A stretch of DNA of 38,902 bases from Cryptobacterium sp. CAG:338. Its GTDB lineage: Bacteria; Actinomycetota; Coriobacteriia; Coriobacteriales; Eggerthellaceae. Where the stretch lies: assembly GCA_000435475.1 (NCBI GenBank), contig FR896071.1, forward strand, positions 72,211-111,112, written 5' to 3'. Shown piece by piece: positions 26,333 through 33,609 of this stretch; the stretch's first letter is position 1; every line of letters begins with the position of its first letter. The position numbers and the translations under genes are program-made. Under the pieces are notes generated by a model. It worked only from the letters and a program-made list of their open reading frames with translations. It had not been told where the DNA came from and did no database searches.

Positions 26333-27332
26333 AAGGAATACAGCCCCCTAGAACGAGCAGAATTGCACCGGAAAGAGTGACTAAAAACTGAGAGTCGCAA
26401 CGATCAAGCAAACCACCATGGCCAGGCATTATAGTGCCAGAATCTTTAAAGCCTGAATTGCGTTTGATTCGGCTTTCCACCAAGTCGCCCAAAACACCGG
26501 CAAGTCCGTTGATGAGACCGAAAGCCAACGCAAGAGGAATTGACATAGTCACACCAGGAATAAAGGAAAGCAAACACCAAACTGCCATGGCAAATACTAA
26601 GCCCGCAATAAATCCTTCCCAGCTTTTATTGGGAGAAATATGCGGAGCAAGCTTATGTTTGCCGATAGCAGAACCGACTAAATACGCAAATGCGTCACTT
26701 CCCCAAACACTCACGAATAAGCCTAAAACAAGCACTGCTCCCCACGGATCGGAAAGCGATTCTCTCAGCAAAATTGCCGTAGACATAATAAGACCGGTGT
26801 AGATGGCGCCGAAAAGACTAATCGCGACATCGCTGATTCGGGCAGGTTGCCAAAAGACATACCACACCAGCAACACGAGAACATACACCGCAAGTGCAAT
26901 GCAAACACCACTTACGCCTGAAAGCCACATAACAAACGGGAATAGTGCAGCGGCGCATACCCCCAAAAGTTCATTGGGCAGTTTCGCATCAGCTCTAAGC
27001 ATGTAGTAAAACTCATTTGCGCAAATAGCGCTCAACAAAGATAGATAGAGCGCTGTTGTAAGATCTGAAACCAGCACGCAAACAACCGTCAGAAGAATAT
27101 ACACTGCGCCCGTTGCAGTACGTACTGCAAGATTACTCGGATGTGCCACTTTGGTCGGAAGCTTATTAACTACCGCTTTTTTTGCTTTAGTAGTCTTTCG
27201 CTCCCATCCCTGCTCCTCTTCATAGGTTATGGTCTCTGATTCTGCCGTAAGCTGTCCGCGACGAGACCGCACAGAATCAGACGCACCGGATTGGTTGCGC
27301 AAAAATGGCTTGCGTACCCGAACTTTCGTCAT
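26322..27332 (-). CDS. cdsA: Phosphatidate cytidylyltransferase
   Basis: Makes CDP-diacylglycerol, the precursor of anionic phospholipids, in the membrane. The CDS signature is complete near the C-terminus: ESRIKRNSGFKDSGTIMPGH followed by GGLLDRCDS. About eight hydrophobic segments are visible. The first ~70 residues are hydrophilic and basic, a cytosolic extension not present in E. coli CdsA. ATG 27332 is preferred because it follows the uppS stop by one base. An upstream in-frame start at 27374 would overlap uppS by 41 bases. Product length is 336. Confidence 0.93.
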   Translation of the reverse strand: MTKVRVRKPFLRNQSGASDSVRSRRGQLTAESETITYEEEQGWERKTTKAKKAVVNKLPTKVAHPSNLAVRTATGAVYILLTVVCVLVSDLTTALYLSLLSAICANEFYYMLRADAKLPNELLGVCAAALFPFVMWLSGVSGVCIALAVYVLVLLVWYVFWQPARISDVAISLFGAIYTGLIMSTAILLRESLSDPWGAVLVLGLFVSVWGSDAFAYLVGSAIGKHKLAPHISPNKSWEGFIAGLVFAMAVWCLLSFIPGVTMSIPLALAFGLINGLAGVLGDLVESRIKRNSGFKDSGTIMPGHGGLLDRCDSQFLVTLSGAILLVLGGCIPYVF

Positions 27333-27333
27333 G

Positions 27334-28110
27334 CTATACAGCCCCAAATCGACGATCACGCGATTGATATTCAAGCAAAGCCTTCAAAAAATCATAACGA
27401 TTAAAATCAGGCCAAAGCACATCGGTACAAACGAATTCCGTATAAGCAATTTGCCACAATAAGAAATTCGATACCCGCATTTCACCCGAAGTACGAATTA
27501 GAAGTTCAGGATCAGGAATATCTGCCGTGTAAAGACCTTGTGCAAACAAATCCTCGGTTATTTCCGATAGATGTTGCGAGTTTGTCCCTTCTTCAAGAGC
27601 GCGCTGCACACAAGCGTTAACCGCATGAAGTATTTCTTGGCGCGAACCGTAATTAACGGCAACCACCAACGTCATACCGCTGTTGTTTTTTGTCTTTTCC
27701 CAAGCTTCCTCAAAAGCAAGACGTGTTTCTTGAGGCAACAATGACAGATCGCCAATAGTGCGAACGCGCACCTGTTCTTCATGAAGACCGTCTACCTCTG
27801 CAAGCATAGTCTTGGCAAACAGCTCCATGAGCCCCTTTACTTCCTCTTCGGGACGCTTCCAGTTTTCAGTCGAAAACGAATAGATAGTAAGATAGTCCAC
27901 CCCGAGATCATTTGCGCAACGAATAGTCTCGCGCACCGCTTCGATACCCGCCTTATGACCACGAAGACGATTGAGAGCACGTTTTTTAGCCCAACGACCG
28001 TTGCCGTCCATGATGACGGCAACGTGACGGGGAATCGCATTTTGATTTAAGGTTTGAGGATCCACTCCACTTGGTGGATCAGGAAATATGTAATCAAGAG
28101 GTTTTCGCAT
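27334..28110 (-). CDS. uppS: Isoprenyl transferase (undecaprenyl diphosphate synthase family)
   Basis: Adds isopentenyl units in cis to make the polyprenyl carrier for cell-wall synthesis. Conserved region I reads HVAVIMDGNGRWAKKR with the catalytic Asp. SFSTENWKRP and the C-terminal LLIRTSGEMRVSNFLLWQ complete the family pattern. ATG 28110 is used because GGAGG is ten bases upstream. ATG 28119 is in frame but has GGAGG only one base away. The 258-residue length is normal. Its neighbours dxr and ispG supply its substrate. Confidence 0.95.
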   Translation of the reverse strand: MRKPLDYIFPDPPSGVDPQTLNQNAIPRHVAVIMDGNGRWAKKRALNRLRGHKAGIEAVRETIRCANDLGVDYLTIYSFSTENWKRPEEEVKGLMELFAKTMLAEVDGLHEEQVRVRTIGDLSLLPQETRLAFEEAWEKTKNNSGMTLVVAVNYGSRQEILHAVNACVQRALEEGTNSQHLSEITEDLFAQGLYTADIPDPELLIRTSGEMRVSNFLLWQIAYTEFVCTDVLWPDFNRYDFLKALLEYQSRDRRFGAV

Positions 28111-28130
28111 TTGAATCATGCCTCCAACAC

Positions 28131-28688
28131 CTAGATTGACATAAGCTCCTTTTCCTTTGCAGCAAGATGCTGGTCAATCTTAGCAATTGCTGCATCGGTC
28201 TTTTTCTGAACATCAGCCTCGGCACGACGCTGATCGTCTTCTGGAAGGTTGTCGCTCTTAACTGCCTTTTCGATAGCAGCATTTGCATCACGACGAGCAT
28301 TGCGAACCGCTACACGACTTTCCTCGGCATAGGTGCGGCATTCTTTAACAAATTCGCGACGACGCTCCTCAGTCAAAGGAGGGAAAGAAAGGCGAATAAC
28401 CGAACCGTCGTTATTAGGCGTTACTCCAAGATTTGCCTGCTGAATTGCATGATCAATTGCACCAAGAGAGGATTTATCCCAGGGCTCGATAACTAACGTA
28501 TGAGCATCAGGTGTTTTAATGGCTGCCATCTGATTGATAGGAGTAAGGGTGCCATAGTATTCCGCTTTTACACGATCAAGAATCATAGCGTTTGCGCGAC
28601 CCGTTCGAACAGATGCGAAGTTTGAAAGAAGCTGCTCTTCGGCACCTTTCATACGTTCATCTGCTTTTTTCATAATATCGTCGATCAT
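28131..28688 (-). CDS. frr: Ribosome recycling factor
   Basis: Splits post-termination ribosomes together with EF-G. The 185-residue length is exact for the family. Recognised sequences: SNFASVRTGRANAMILDRV near the N-terminus, LTEERRREFVKECRTYAEESRVAVRNARRD in the middle (given here as markers of the long helices), and DDQRRAEADVQKKTD. It follows pyrH after 28 bases, the usual order. Confidence 0.97.
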   Translation of the reverse strand: MIDDIMKKADERMKGAEEQLLSNFASVRTGRANAMILDRVKAEYYGTLTPINQMAAIKTPDAHTLVIEPWDKSSLGAIDHAIQQANLGVTPNNDGSVIRLSFPPLTEERRREFVKECRTYAEESRVAVRNARRDANAAIEKAVKSDNLPEDDQRRAEADVQKKTDAAIAKIDQHLAAKEKELMSI

Positions 28689-28716
28689 TGATAATCCTTT
28701 CCTGGATAGAAATAAC

Positions 28717-29439
28717 CTAGTCAGCGCTTACGGTAGTACCAATATTTTCTCCCTTGAGAATACGAGAGATATTTCCTGGCACCATAAGGTCGAATACCAA
28801 AATGGGAAGTTTATTATCCATGCACAGCGAAGTAGCAGTGGAATCCATTACATGAAGTTCACGAGAGAGCACCTCAAGGTAGCTAATATGCTCAAAACGC
28901 TTTGCATCTGGATTGGTAACAGGATCGCTGTCATAGATACCATCAACTTTCGTTGCCTTCATTAAGCACTCAGCATTAATTTCGCAGGCGCGAAGTGCAG
29001 CGGTGGTATCCGTAGTGAAGTAGGGGTTGCCCGTACCTGCAGCAAAAATAACCACGTAGCCTTTTTCGAGGTGATGAATAGCGCGACGGCGAATATAGGG
29101 TTCAGAAACCTGACGCATTTCAATGGCGCTCATTACGCGCGTTGGAATATCATGACGCTCGAATGCATCCTGCAAAGCAAGCGCATTCATGCAAGTTGCC
29201 AGCATTCCAATATAGTCAGCTTGAGCGCGATCCATGCCTTCGGCAGAACCAGCTAAACCACGGAAAATGTTACCGCCGCCTACCGTAACCGCAAGCTCAA
29301 TACCATCTTCGACAATTTCCTTAATCTGAACCGCAAGCTCTTCTACTACTTTTGGATCAATTCCGTAGCCGGCCTCACCCATAAGCGCCTCGCCAGAAAG
29401 CTTCAGGAGAACGCGCTTGTACTTGTAATCAGAGCTCAT
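28717..29439 (-). CDS. pyrH: UMP kinase
   Basis: Phosphorylates UMP to UDP; hexameric amino-acid-kinase-fold enzyme. Conserved sequences: RVLLKLSGEALMG, VTVGGGNIFRG, GTGNPYFTTDTTAALRA and KATKVDGIYDSDP. The length of 240 is normal. AAAGGA lies eight bases before the ATG. It is the first gene of the long run down to the U32 gene. The rpsB and tsf genes that often precede it are not in this window. Confidence 0.97.
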   Translation of the reverse strand: MSSDYKYKRVLLKLSGEALMGEAGYGIDPKVVEELAVQIKEIVEDGIELAVTVGGGNIFRGLAGSAEGMDRAQADYIGMLATCMNALALQDAFERHDIPTRVMSAIEMRQVSEPYIRRRAIHHLEKGYVVIFAAGTGNPYFTTDTTAALRACEINAECLMKATKVDGIYDSDPVTNPDAKRFEHISYLEVLSRELHVMDSTATSLCMDNKLPILVFDLMVPGNISRILKGENIGTTVSAD

Positions 29440-29469
29440 AGGTACATCCTTTCTTCGAGCGTTATCCTT

Positions 29470-29498
29470 GTTATATTACCGTAAAACCATGACGCCAA
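29470..29498 (-). promoter_or_regulatory. Promoter of the pyrH-frr-uppS-cdsA-dxr-protease-ispG-proS run
   Basis: Minus strand: TTGGCG (29493-29498), 17 bases, TATAAC (29470-29475), about 30 bases before the pyrH ATG. It is the only good promoter candidate upstream of pyrH. No internal terminators were seen down to 19746. Confidence 0.6.
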
Positions 29499-29600
29499 GA
29501 TAGGCTCGTAAAAATTTCTCCTATTTTGCATTACCCGTTTTCTTCAAAAGCAACTTCGCTTATATCAGCTAGCAAGAAAACAAGAAACACCGTGATATGA

Positions 29601-29640
29601 TTCAACGCCTGTTTGGCATTTCAATGCCTGTTTACCGCAT
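29601..29640. repeat. Imperfect ~19-bp tandem repeat
   Basis: TTCAACGCCTGTTTGGCAT at 29601 is followed directly by TTCAATGCCTGTTTACCGCAT at 29620 with four mismatches or gaps. No function is evident. Confidence 0.6.
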
Positions 29641-29670
29641 CCCTTCATCAAAGATTGAAAACATAAGATT

Positions 29671-29704
29671 ACAAAACGGCGCCCAGAATAAACCGAGCGC
29701 CGTT
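29671..29704 (-). terminator. Terminator of htrA
   Basis: Minus strand: AACGGCGC and GCGCCGTT form an 8-bp stem with further wobble pairs inside, followed by TTGT. It lies about 115 bases after the htrA stop. Confidence 0.65.
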
Positions 29705-29818
29705 AAAGAACTGTATTGAAAGGGCTGTTGCTCTATCCAAGTCAGATTAAACAGGCATAAGCTTCAGGAAGAACAGTATATCTGCTTTATAAGTAAGCCT
29801 ATCCCACTTAACTTGCCC

Positions 29819-31144
29819 TTACGAATCCGAGCCAAGCGTAACTTCCGCCGTGTTTTCAGCTCCGTCACGAACATAGGTAATTGTCACTGTATCCCCAACG
29901 TTATGGGAGCGAACCGCCAACACTAGATCAGAAGATGAAGTGATATCGGTGTCTCCAAGCTTTGTAACGATATCACCCTGCTGAAGTCCCGCCTGCTCAG
30001 CGCTTGAACCAGCATTCACCTGGGATATATACGCACCAGAATCAGCACCCAAGCCATAGCGTTCGGCAAGCTGGCTGGTTACCGTCGTAGCAGAAACACC
30101 CAGCTGAGCATGAGAAGGCTGCTTTCCATCGATGATTTGCTGAGCAATATTAATAGCGTAGTCAACAGGAATAGCAAAACCAACACCCGAGCTTGATCCC
30201 GAAGAAGAAGCGATAAGGGTATTAACGCCAATAAGCTTGCCGTCCTTGTCTACCAAAGCGCCACCGGAATTGCCAGGATTAATAGCGGCATCAGTTTGAA
30301 TCAAATTGGTGTAAACCGCACTCGAAGTATCGCTGTTAAGCTCAGTAGTGGTACGACTTGTTGCCGAAACAATACCCGTCGATACCGACTGCTCTAAACC
30401 ATAAGGGCTACCGAGAGCCATCACCCATTCTCCAACAGTCAGATCCGATGAAGATCCAATCTCTATCGCGGTTAAATCGGTAGCCTCAATCTTCAGTACC
30501 GCCAAGTCACTTGAAGGATCAGTACCTACAACTTGCGCTTCGTATTCGCCCCCATCGGCAGTAACCTGAAGACGATCCGCATCTTCAATTACGTGATAGT
30601 TAGTCAAAATGTATCCATCGGACGAAATAATGATGCCCGACCCTAAAGATGACTCAGTATATTCTTCCCCCGATTGATCAACCATGCCCATAAAGCTTTG
30701 GGAAGAAGTCTGGGTATACACATCTATGTTTACTACTGAAGGGAGGCATTTTTGTGAAACCGCCTCTGCCAAAGTTGTATCTTCCCCATTAACCGTAATG
30801 CTGCCACCACTACCACCGAGTACCGTAGAGGATCCCCCTGGGTGAACAACGCTATATACCCCTAGGGCGAGCACGCAAGCAAGAAGCGCACCACAAAATG
30901 CCGTCAAAAACGTTTTCCAAGAAAATGAAAACTTCTTTTTCTTATGATTCGGCTCTACTGGTTGCGTCTCTTGGGTTGATTGCGTATAGACAGGCTCAGT
31001 AAATCCAGTTTGATAGCCTTTCGAATCACTTTGCGTCTGTGGATCCGTAGAATAGGAAACCTGCCCTCCAGCATGTTGACCCTGCGAAGAATACGAATTC
31101 TCGGGTGGAACAGGAGGCTGAGGACCACCTTGTTGATAGGTCAT
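29819..31144 (-). CDS. HtrA/DegP-type serine protease with PDZ domain
   Basis: Membrane-anchored protease and quality-control factor facing the outside. ATG 31144 (MTYQQGG) has AGGAG seven bases upstream; a longer frame starts at 31171. The first ~70 residues are cytosolic and rich in Pro, Gln and Ser. One membrane segment follows (about 78-100). The trypsin-like domain has His184 (NYHVIED), Asp213 (SSDLAVLKI) and Ser293 (NPGNSGGALVD). A single PDZ domain fills about 345-441. Length is 441. This architecture is typical of actinobacterial and Firmicutes HtrA. The gene has its own terminator, and the upstream lipoprotein gene is terminated before it. Confidence 0.94.
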   Translation of the reverse strand: MTYQQGGPQPPVPPENSYSSQGQHAGGQVSYSTDPQTQSDSKGYQTGFTEPVYTQSTQETQPVEPNHKKKKFSFSWKTFLTAFCGALLACVLALGVYSVVHPGGSSTVLGGSGGSITVNGEDTTLAEAVSQKCLPSVVNIDVYTQTSSQSFMGMVDQSGEEYTESSLGSGIIISSDGYILTNYHVIEDADRLQVTADGGEYEAQVVGTDPSSDLAVLKIEATDLTAIEIGSSSDLTVGEWVMALGSPYGLEQSVSTGIVSATSRTTTELNSDTSSAVYTNLIQTDAAINPGNSGGALVDKDGKLIGVNTLIASSSGSSSGVGFAIPVDYAINIAQQIIDGKQPSHAQLGVSATTVTSQLAERYGLGADSGAYISQVNAGSSAEQAGLQQGDIVTKLGDTDITSSSDLVLAVRSHNVGDTVTITYVRDGAENTAEVTLGSDS

Positions 31145-31294
31145 GTCTTCTCCTTTTTCTAAACATTTCACGCTTTTCTGTCTAAGCGCCTCTTTTACCG
31201 ATTTCAGAGTACAAACAAAAGAGCCGATAGATTACCCACATAGCTGTTTGTAATCTTTCCGAAACCATATCAACAAATTCGCAAGGTCAATCCA

Positions 31295-31338
31295 CAAAAA
31301 ATATCCCACGTAGAGCAGAGAGCCTCTACGTGGGATAT
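31295..31338 (-). terminator. Terminator of the binding-protein gene
   Basis: A perfect 15-bp stem (ATATCCCACGTAGAG with CTCTACGTGGGATAT, eight-base loop) runs into a T-tract on the minus strand. It is 22 bases after the stop codon and one of the strongest terminators in the window. Confidence 0.95.
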
Positions 31339-31360
31339 CAGATACTTAAAAAGGGAATCG

Positions 31361-32320
31361 TTACTCAGAGGTGGTATTTGATTCAGGGCTCTGAGAAGTG
31401 CTAGAAGAATTATCTCCTGAAGTAGTGTCGGAGGTGGTATCAGAAGTAGTGTTCGAATCGGTTGTCGAAGCATCCTCTGAAGATTCATCGGTGGATTCTT
31501 GGGCAGGAGCAGGAATAACAGTCAAGCTCGAAATATCAACATGACCACCAAGCCATTTACCCTCGATAACCTCTACTACTCCACCAGAAACTAAAGCAGA
31601 AAGAGCATTGCTTACCGCTTGCTGTAATTCGGTATTATCGGCTGCTACCGCAACAGTACGAGGAGTTGCATCCTGAAGAAGCGCTATAGGATATGCCTCG
31701 ATTCCCGATGAATGAATAACATACTGGCCAATGGTGCTCTCTGCCGCAACATAATTTACTGATCCGGTATTCAACATCTCAAATGCTGCAGTAGGATCTC
31801 CTGCATTTTCCAGGCAGGATTCCCCATAATGATCAGTTACTTCCCAAGCACTCATAGAAGAAGACTGCGCAGCTACTTTAAAAGAACCTGCCGCCGTTGG
31901 AGCTTCAGCGTCTTCAGTCAACGAAAACAGCGCAATACCTGAATTCATGTACTCGTCCGACATCCAATAAGCGGAATTTGCTTCTTCAACGCCCATAACG
32001 ATATCGACGCTTTCACGTTCAAAAGCCGTGTCAGTCGCAGTTCCCACATCCACCAATTCGAGCTTTAAGCCTAATTCATCTGCAAGAGCAGCAGCGATAT
32101 CCACATCAATACCAACAATGCTTCCGTTGGATTGTGCTGCGTAGGGAGGATTTGAAGCGTTGATACCCACACGGAGGGTTCCCGCTGAATTAAGTGCAGA
32201 ATCATTAACTGACTGTTCTTTAAGCTGAGGAGTGTAGCTGCTTGAAGAACAACCCGCCAATGGTAGCGCCAAACAAAGCGCAACCACCAAGCTAAGCACA
32301 AGAACTGATGCGCGTTTCAT
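31361..32320 (-). CDS. Amino-acid-type ABC transporter substrate-binding lipoprotein
   Basis: Family 3 extracellular solute-binding protein. The signal peptide MKRASVLVLSLVVALCLALP ends in the lipobox LAGC (Cys24), so it is lipid-anchored. The first lobe opens with LRVGINASNPPYAAQSNGSI, followed by GIDVDIAAALADELGLKLEL, the family pattern for polar amino acid binders. The last ~45 residues form a low-complexity acidic Ser/Thr/Asp-rich tail, which is unusual because the fold ends before it (about residue 270). No permease or ATPase gene is adjacent. The gene has a leader of about 310 bases. The ligand cannot be told from sequence. Confidence 0.88.
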   Translation of the reverse strand: MKRASVLVLSLVVALCLALPLAGCSSSSYTPQLKEQSVNDSALNSAGTLRVGINASNPPYAAQSNGSIVGIDVDIAAALADELGLKLELVDVGTATDTAFERESVDIVMGVEEANSAYWMSDEYMNSGIALFSLTEDAEAPTAAGSFKVAAQSSSMSAWEVTDHYGESCLENAGDPTAAFEMLNTGSVNYVAAESTIGQYVIHSSGIEAYPIALLQDATPRTVAVAADNTELQQAVSNALSALVSGGVVEVIEGKWLGGHVDISSLTVIPAPAQESTDESSEDASTTDSNTTSDTTSDTTSGDNSSSTSQSPESNTTSE

Positions 32321-32427
32321 CTAAGACGATCCCTTCTTTTCTATTCTCTCTAAACTTCCTTCAGCTGACCTGGTCTTTGCCCCCACACTCGCGCACTGGA
32401 ACTAAGCCATATACGACATCGTTCTCT

Positions 32428-32463
32428 CGCTTGTGCAGCCCTATGCTGCATATCCCGCAAGCG
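32428..32463. other. Bulged hairpin in the leader
   Basis: Twelve base pairs in two 6-bp helices (CGCTTG/CAAGCG outside, TGCAGC/GCTGCA inside) with one seven-base bulge and a five-base loop. The outer and inner helices are perfect on both strands, so the transcribed strand is not decided by this element. The neighbouring stem at 32462-32488 pairs better as plus-strand RNA (G-T pairs) than as minus (C-A mismatch). Confidence 0.5.
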
Positions 32464-32637
32464 GTGCGACTTACCCCTAGGATGCGCCATGATCGCTTCA
32501 GACAATTAATTTGTACCGATAGCTTACGTGGATCCTTTTGACCGCATCTGCCTTGGACTTGGAAAAACCGCAACCACAGACCTGAAAGAAGCATTCCTAG
32601 TCTACCAGATACCGCATTACTCCTTAAGAAAACGCGC

Positions 32638-32672
32638 ATTATATTGAAAAATTCAACTTTTTATCAGTTGAA
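32638..32672 (-). promoter_or_regulatory. Promoter of the binding-protein gene with palindromic operator
   Basis: Minus strand -10 box TATAAT (32638-32643, perfect) with a weak -35 (CTGATA at 18 bases). The -35 is covered by an inverted repeat TTCAACT-7-AGTTGAA (32652-32672). An adjoining TTGAA-3-TTCAA (32644-32656) overlaps it. The arrangement suggests a repressor site. Confidence 0.6.
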
Positions 32673-32693
32673 AGTTAAGTGATCTCGCACAAT

Positions 32694-32711
32694 TTCAGCT
32701 TTTTAGTTGAA
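32694..32711. promoter_or_regulatory. Second TTCAACT/AGTTGAA palindrome before the comF-like gene
   Basis: TTCAGCT-4-AGTTGAA, one mismatch from the palindrome at 32652-32672 and 42 bp away from it (left edge to left edge, about four helical turns). It touches the first possible ATG of the comF-like gene. Confidence 0.5.
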
Positions 32712-33583
32712 TGGCGTATGAGAAAGATATGCACTTTTTAGATGCATCATTTTTGGCAGTAACTCAAGCACCGATAAAACACCCACATGCCTACCCAGAG
32801 AGCAAATTAATGAACCCTCACTTAGAAAAATCCCTTTTTCGTCTTTCTAGGAAAACCTTGATCGAATCATTCGCATTGCTCCACGAAGCAGCGCTTGAAA
32901 CGCTTTGGCCTACCCGCTGTGTTCTCTGCGATATTCCCGGTACACTTTTGTGTCACTCTTGCCAGATTAATCTTTCTTATCTCGATCAATTAAAAGCTTG
33001 TCCTCGATGTGGAGCAGCCTACGGAATCCACTGCTGCACGGAATGCAATCATTTTATCCTCGAGTGGAAATCACTTGAATCGTTCCCTTTGGAAGGATGC
33101 GCGAGCGCCACAATGCTCACGCCACAAACTAAACGCATTATTACCTGCTACAAAGATCGAGGAGAGCAACGACTCGCTGCTCTCATTGCTTCTTTTATGT
33201 TAGAAGCAATGCCCTATACCTGGAAAAAAGAAGCGGTGTTTGTTCCTATTCCCACCCGACAAAGCGCCAAAAGAACTCGAGGGTTTGATCACTTAAGCCT
33301 CATTGCAAAACAGCTCGAACAGCAATCGCATATTCCCGTTATCCCTGCACTATCCGTCAAAACAAAGAAAGACCAGCGCTTGTTAGACGCCAAAGAACGG
33401 CTACAGAACATGGAAAGCTCTTTCAGCATCTGTCCCGATGCTCACGAATTATTACAGCACTGCCAAAAAATCATCCTGGTTGATGATGTTATGACCACCG
33501 GCGCAACCCTTTTTGCTGCAGCTAACACTTTACGCTCGATGGTTAATATCCCTATTTACGGACTCACGTTCAGTCGCGCATAA
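32711..33583 (+). CDS. ComF-family phosphoribosyltransferase-like protein
   Basis: Two zinc-ribbon-type cysteine pairs come first (CVLCDIPGTLLCHSC and CPRCGAAYGIHCCTEC). A type I phosphoribosyltransferase domain follows, with IPTRQSAKRTRGFDHL and the PRPP loop ILVDDVMTTGAT. This is the ComF/GntX pattern; ComF acts in DNA uptake for natural transformation in several bacteria, but many relatives are untested. The start is uncertain. ATG 32711 gives 290 residues but lacks a ribosome binding site and overlaps a palindrome. ATG 32810, with GAGAG seven bases upstream, gives 257 residues, closer to the family. The gene converges with the next one, 26 bases apart. Confidence 0.85.
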   Translation: MAYEKDMHFLDASFLAVTQAPIKHPHAYPESKLMNPHLEKSLFRLSRKTLIESFALLHEAALETLWPTRCVLCDIPGTLLCHSCQINLSYLDQLKACPRCGAAYGIHCCTECNHFILEWKSLESFPLEGCASATMLTPQTKRIITCYKDRGEQRLAALIASFMLEAMPYTWKKEAVFVPIPTRQSAKRTRGFDHLSLIAKQLEQQSHIPVIPALSVKTKKDQRLLDAKERLQNMESSFSICPDAHELLQHCQKIILVDDVMTTGATLFAAANTLRSMVNIPIYGLTFSRA

Positions 33584-33609
33584 ACCACACAAGATGTACG
33601 AGCCATCAC

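Larger units (their letters stand above)
29440..29818. other. Intergenic region between pyrH and htrA
   Basis: Contains the pyrH promoter (29470-29498), an imperfect tandem repeat of about 19 bp (29601-29640) and the htrA terminator (29671-29704). No gene was found in the rest. Confidence 0.7.
32321..32710. other. Divergent intergenic region with long leader
   Basis: From the predicted start near 32631 to the lipoprotein ATG there are about 310 bases. No open frame in it has a ribosome binding site, and it is richer in G+C than other intergenic stretches. It contains a two-part hairpin at 32428-32463: 6-bp stem CGCTTG/CAAGCG, a seven-base bulge, and 6-bp stem TGCAGC/GCTGCA with loop CCTAT (plus-strand reading). 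A second stem GGTGCG/TGCGCC is at 32462-32488. Consensus sequences of T-box, SAM, lysine, glycine and cobalamin riboswitches were not seen. Confidence 0.5.

Noticed and set aside
32308..32639. Open frames on both strands in the lipoprotein leader (77 and 92 codons)
   Set aside because: Neither has a ribosome binding site; the composition is unlike the neighbouring genes and the minus-strand frame would begin at the predicted transcription start.
32341..32640. Signal recognition particle RNA, suggested by CCAGGTCAGCTGAAGGAAG and CCAAGGCAG
   Set aside because: The conserved GGTCCGGAAGGAAGCAGC loop is not present and the two pieces are almost 200 bases apart, in the wrong arrangement.
32321..32640. 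T-box or amino-acid riboswitch in the lipoprotein leader
   Set aside because: No AGGGTGGNACCGCG sequence and no lysine or glycine riboswitch core was found on either strand.
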